Below are positions 62,561 to 64,000 of a stretch of 64,000 nt of DNA, one piece after another (within the stretch, counting starts at the first letter, position 1; each line of letters begins with the position of its first letter). The stretch spans positions 19,877,119 through 19,941,118 of the forward strand of contig NC_061808.1 of NCBI RefSeq assembly GCF_021462225.1, written 5' to 3'. The notes below the pieces were generated by a model. The model was not told where the DNA came from, searched no databases, and saw nothing but the letters and a program-made list of their open reading frames with translations. Source of the DNA: Girardinichthys multiradiatus. Its lineage: Eukaryota > Chordata > Actinopteri > Cyprinodontiformes > Goodeidae. A program made the translations under genes and the position numbers.

Positions 62561-62989
62561 AATAGATTATTCTAGTTAGCAGTGAAACCTAAGTATATTA
62601 TAAGCAAATAAGAATGCACAAAACTTCTTGCTCAAAGAAAACGTGGCTTCATTAAATGTTCTGTAAAGTCACCTTTTTGACCACTAACACTGATGTACCT
62701 TTACTCTTTACCATCCTCCTAATTCTTCATATCAGAAAGATATATACACAACTGAAAATATACACTATATAAAGACACATATCCGCCTTTTCCACTGACT
62801 GACTTTAAGTTAAACTAAGTTTTTCCTGTTTGATGTAAGAATTACCAAATTATTCAAATTAGCTAAGTGCCAGAATGAGAGAATATTTTTCAGATGTTTC
62901 CACATACAAATGTCACTATGCAAAGGCTTAGTCCTGGCCTTGTAAGCTTCTGATTTACAAAAAATTAAGATAAATGCAGTCACAGATGT

Positions 62990-63470
62990 GGATGTATTTT
63001 AGGGCAGCGCTTCAAACACGCCGCCTTGTGTGACACCAAGATAAAACAAAAAAAAGTCAGCCAAGACATCAGGAAGGAACTTGTAGACCTTCAAAAGCCT
63101 TGTTGAATTTCAAATCCTTAAGATGCCACGTTCATCTGTTCAAGCAATTATATACAAGTATAAACAACATGGGTCCAGCTACAATAACATTCAGGAAGGA
63201 GGAGGGTTTTGTGTCTCATAGATGAACATGTTTTGGTGCGAAATGTGTGTTTGAAGACGTTGTAAAGATGCTGACTGATGTTGGTAAGAGTTTTCCATTA
63301 TTCAAAGTGAATGAACATCCCAACTGACCTAAAATAGGAAAAGTTTAGTCTGATTTAATGTCGAACAAAAAAATAGGAATCTGTTTTCTTGTGCAGTGTA
63401 TGTAAATATCTGGCTTCGACAATAAATCCTTGTACAGCCTTTTTTCTATTAGACATTTAGTTGTTTTTAA
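62990..63470 (+). mobile_element. degenerate Tc1-like remnant
   Basis: MPRSSVQAIIYKYKQHG is readable at about 63123-63173, the helix-turn-helix recognition part of a Tc1 transposase; the rest is decayed. Confidence 0.6.
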
Positions 63471-64000
63471 ACAATGTTTTTTCCTCTGACTGTAAATATG
63501 AGCAAATTTAAGTCAGTATATAAAAACTCATCAGCCGTACTTGAATTGGATTTTCCCTCGTCTTTCCATTGAAAAAAATTGGCTAAGAGAAACAGGACTT
63601 GTTATATTTAAACACCAGGGAAACAGGAAGCCTTTTTCCCAGTTAGCACATTCCAAAGGTCACCTGTGAAACAGACTGAGATGTACTTTTAAGAATCCAC
63701 ATTCAGTGAAAACATTAAATACAACAACCTAGTTTGAGTTTCTGATAATTTTTTTTCCTGTAAAACTCTGTAAAAAAAATTAATAATCCATTAAACTATT
63801 TTAAGAACACAGGAAAACCTTAGTGTGACACCAACTAATGCAATGAAAAATAACAAACTGCAAGAACAATGCAAACTGCTTAAGCAGTGTTTAAATGCAT
63901 CTGTGGTCCAAACTCAAATGGGTCTTCACAACATCGAGCAAAATCGCCCCTACATTCTATAGATTTGTCTTCCAAGGAGTCAGACTTGCTCGTAATCATT
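63471..64000 (-). other. eya4 intron, window end
   Basis: AT-rich with nothing recognised; the next upstream eya4 exon is not inside the window. Confidence 0.45.

Overview
This is nuclear DNA of a teleost fish. The coding sequence is split into short exons with GT-AG introns, and the intergenic sequence is AT-rich and loaded with fish-type Tc1/mariner transposons plus L2/Maui-like and Rex3-like LINE fragments. The identified proteins are vertebrate orthologues. Species cannot be fixed from sequence alone; the repeat set fits a percomorph-type teleost (inference).

Layout. (1) 3.5-16.9 kb: complete four-exon sh3bgrl2 on the plus strand (108 aa). (2) 16.9-26.4 kb: no gene seen; holds a nearly intact Tc1 copy (18499-20102) nested in an older Tc1 relic, and a LINE fragment. 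(3) 26.5-40.9 kb: a complete 16-exon gene, plus strand, for a 1264-residue type I membrane receptor: signal peptide, nine group B SRCR domains, two Ig-like domains, one transmembrane helix and a short tail. This is the main accessory/immune gene of the window. (4) 43.1-45.6 kb: three-exon sh3bgrl3-like gene (91 aa), plus strand. (5) 45.7-47.0 kb: 5'-truncated Rex3-like LINE with an 11-bp target duplication. (6) 48.0-48.9 kb: a long-inverted-repeat non-autonomous element just upstream of rps12. (7) 49.2-55.7 kb: rps12 (132 aa), hosting two related box C/D snoRNAs and one H/ACA snoRNA in its introns; intron 3 is swollen by one Tc1-type element nested in another. (8) 55.95-57.53 kb: a Tc1 copy between convergent genes. 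(9) 57.7-64 kb: 3' end of eya4 on the minus strand, including a tandem pair of mutually exclusive exons for the HAD phosphatase core; the rest of eya4 lies beyond the window.

Functional picture. The genes are independent housekeeping (rps12 and snoRNAs), developmental (eya4), small thioredoxin-fold (SH3BGRL family) and innate immune/scavenger (SRCR receptor) loci, not an operon-like system. The most interesting points are the SRCR-Ig receptor and its sixth SRCR domain, which has lost exactly one disulfide pair; the covarying snoRNA pair in rps12; the eya4 duplicated exons; and several Tc1 families (DD34E, DD36E-like, DD38E-like), including an intact-length transposase that lacks one catalytic Asp codon. 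Exon boundaries were read by eye from splice consensus, frame continuity and family knowledge; no search or alignment program was run.
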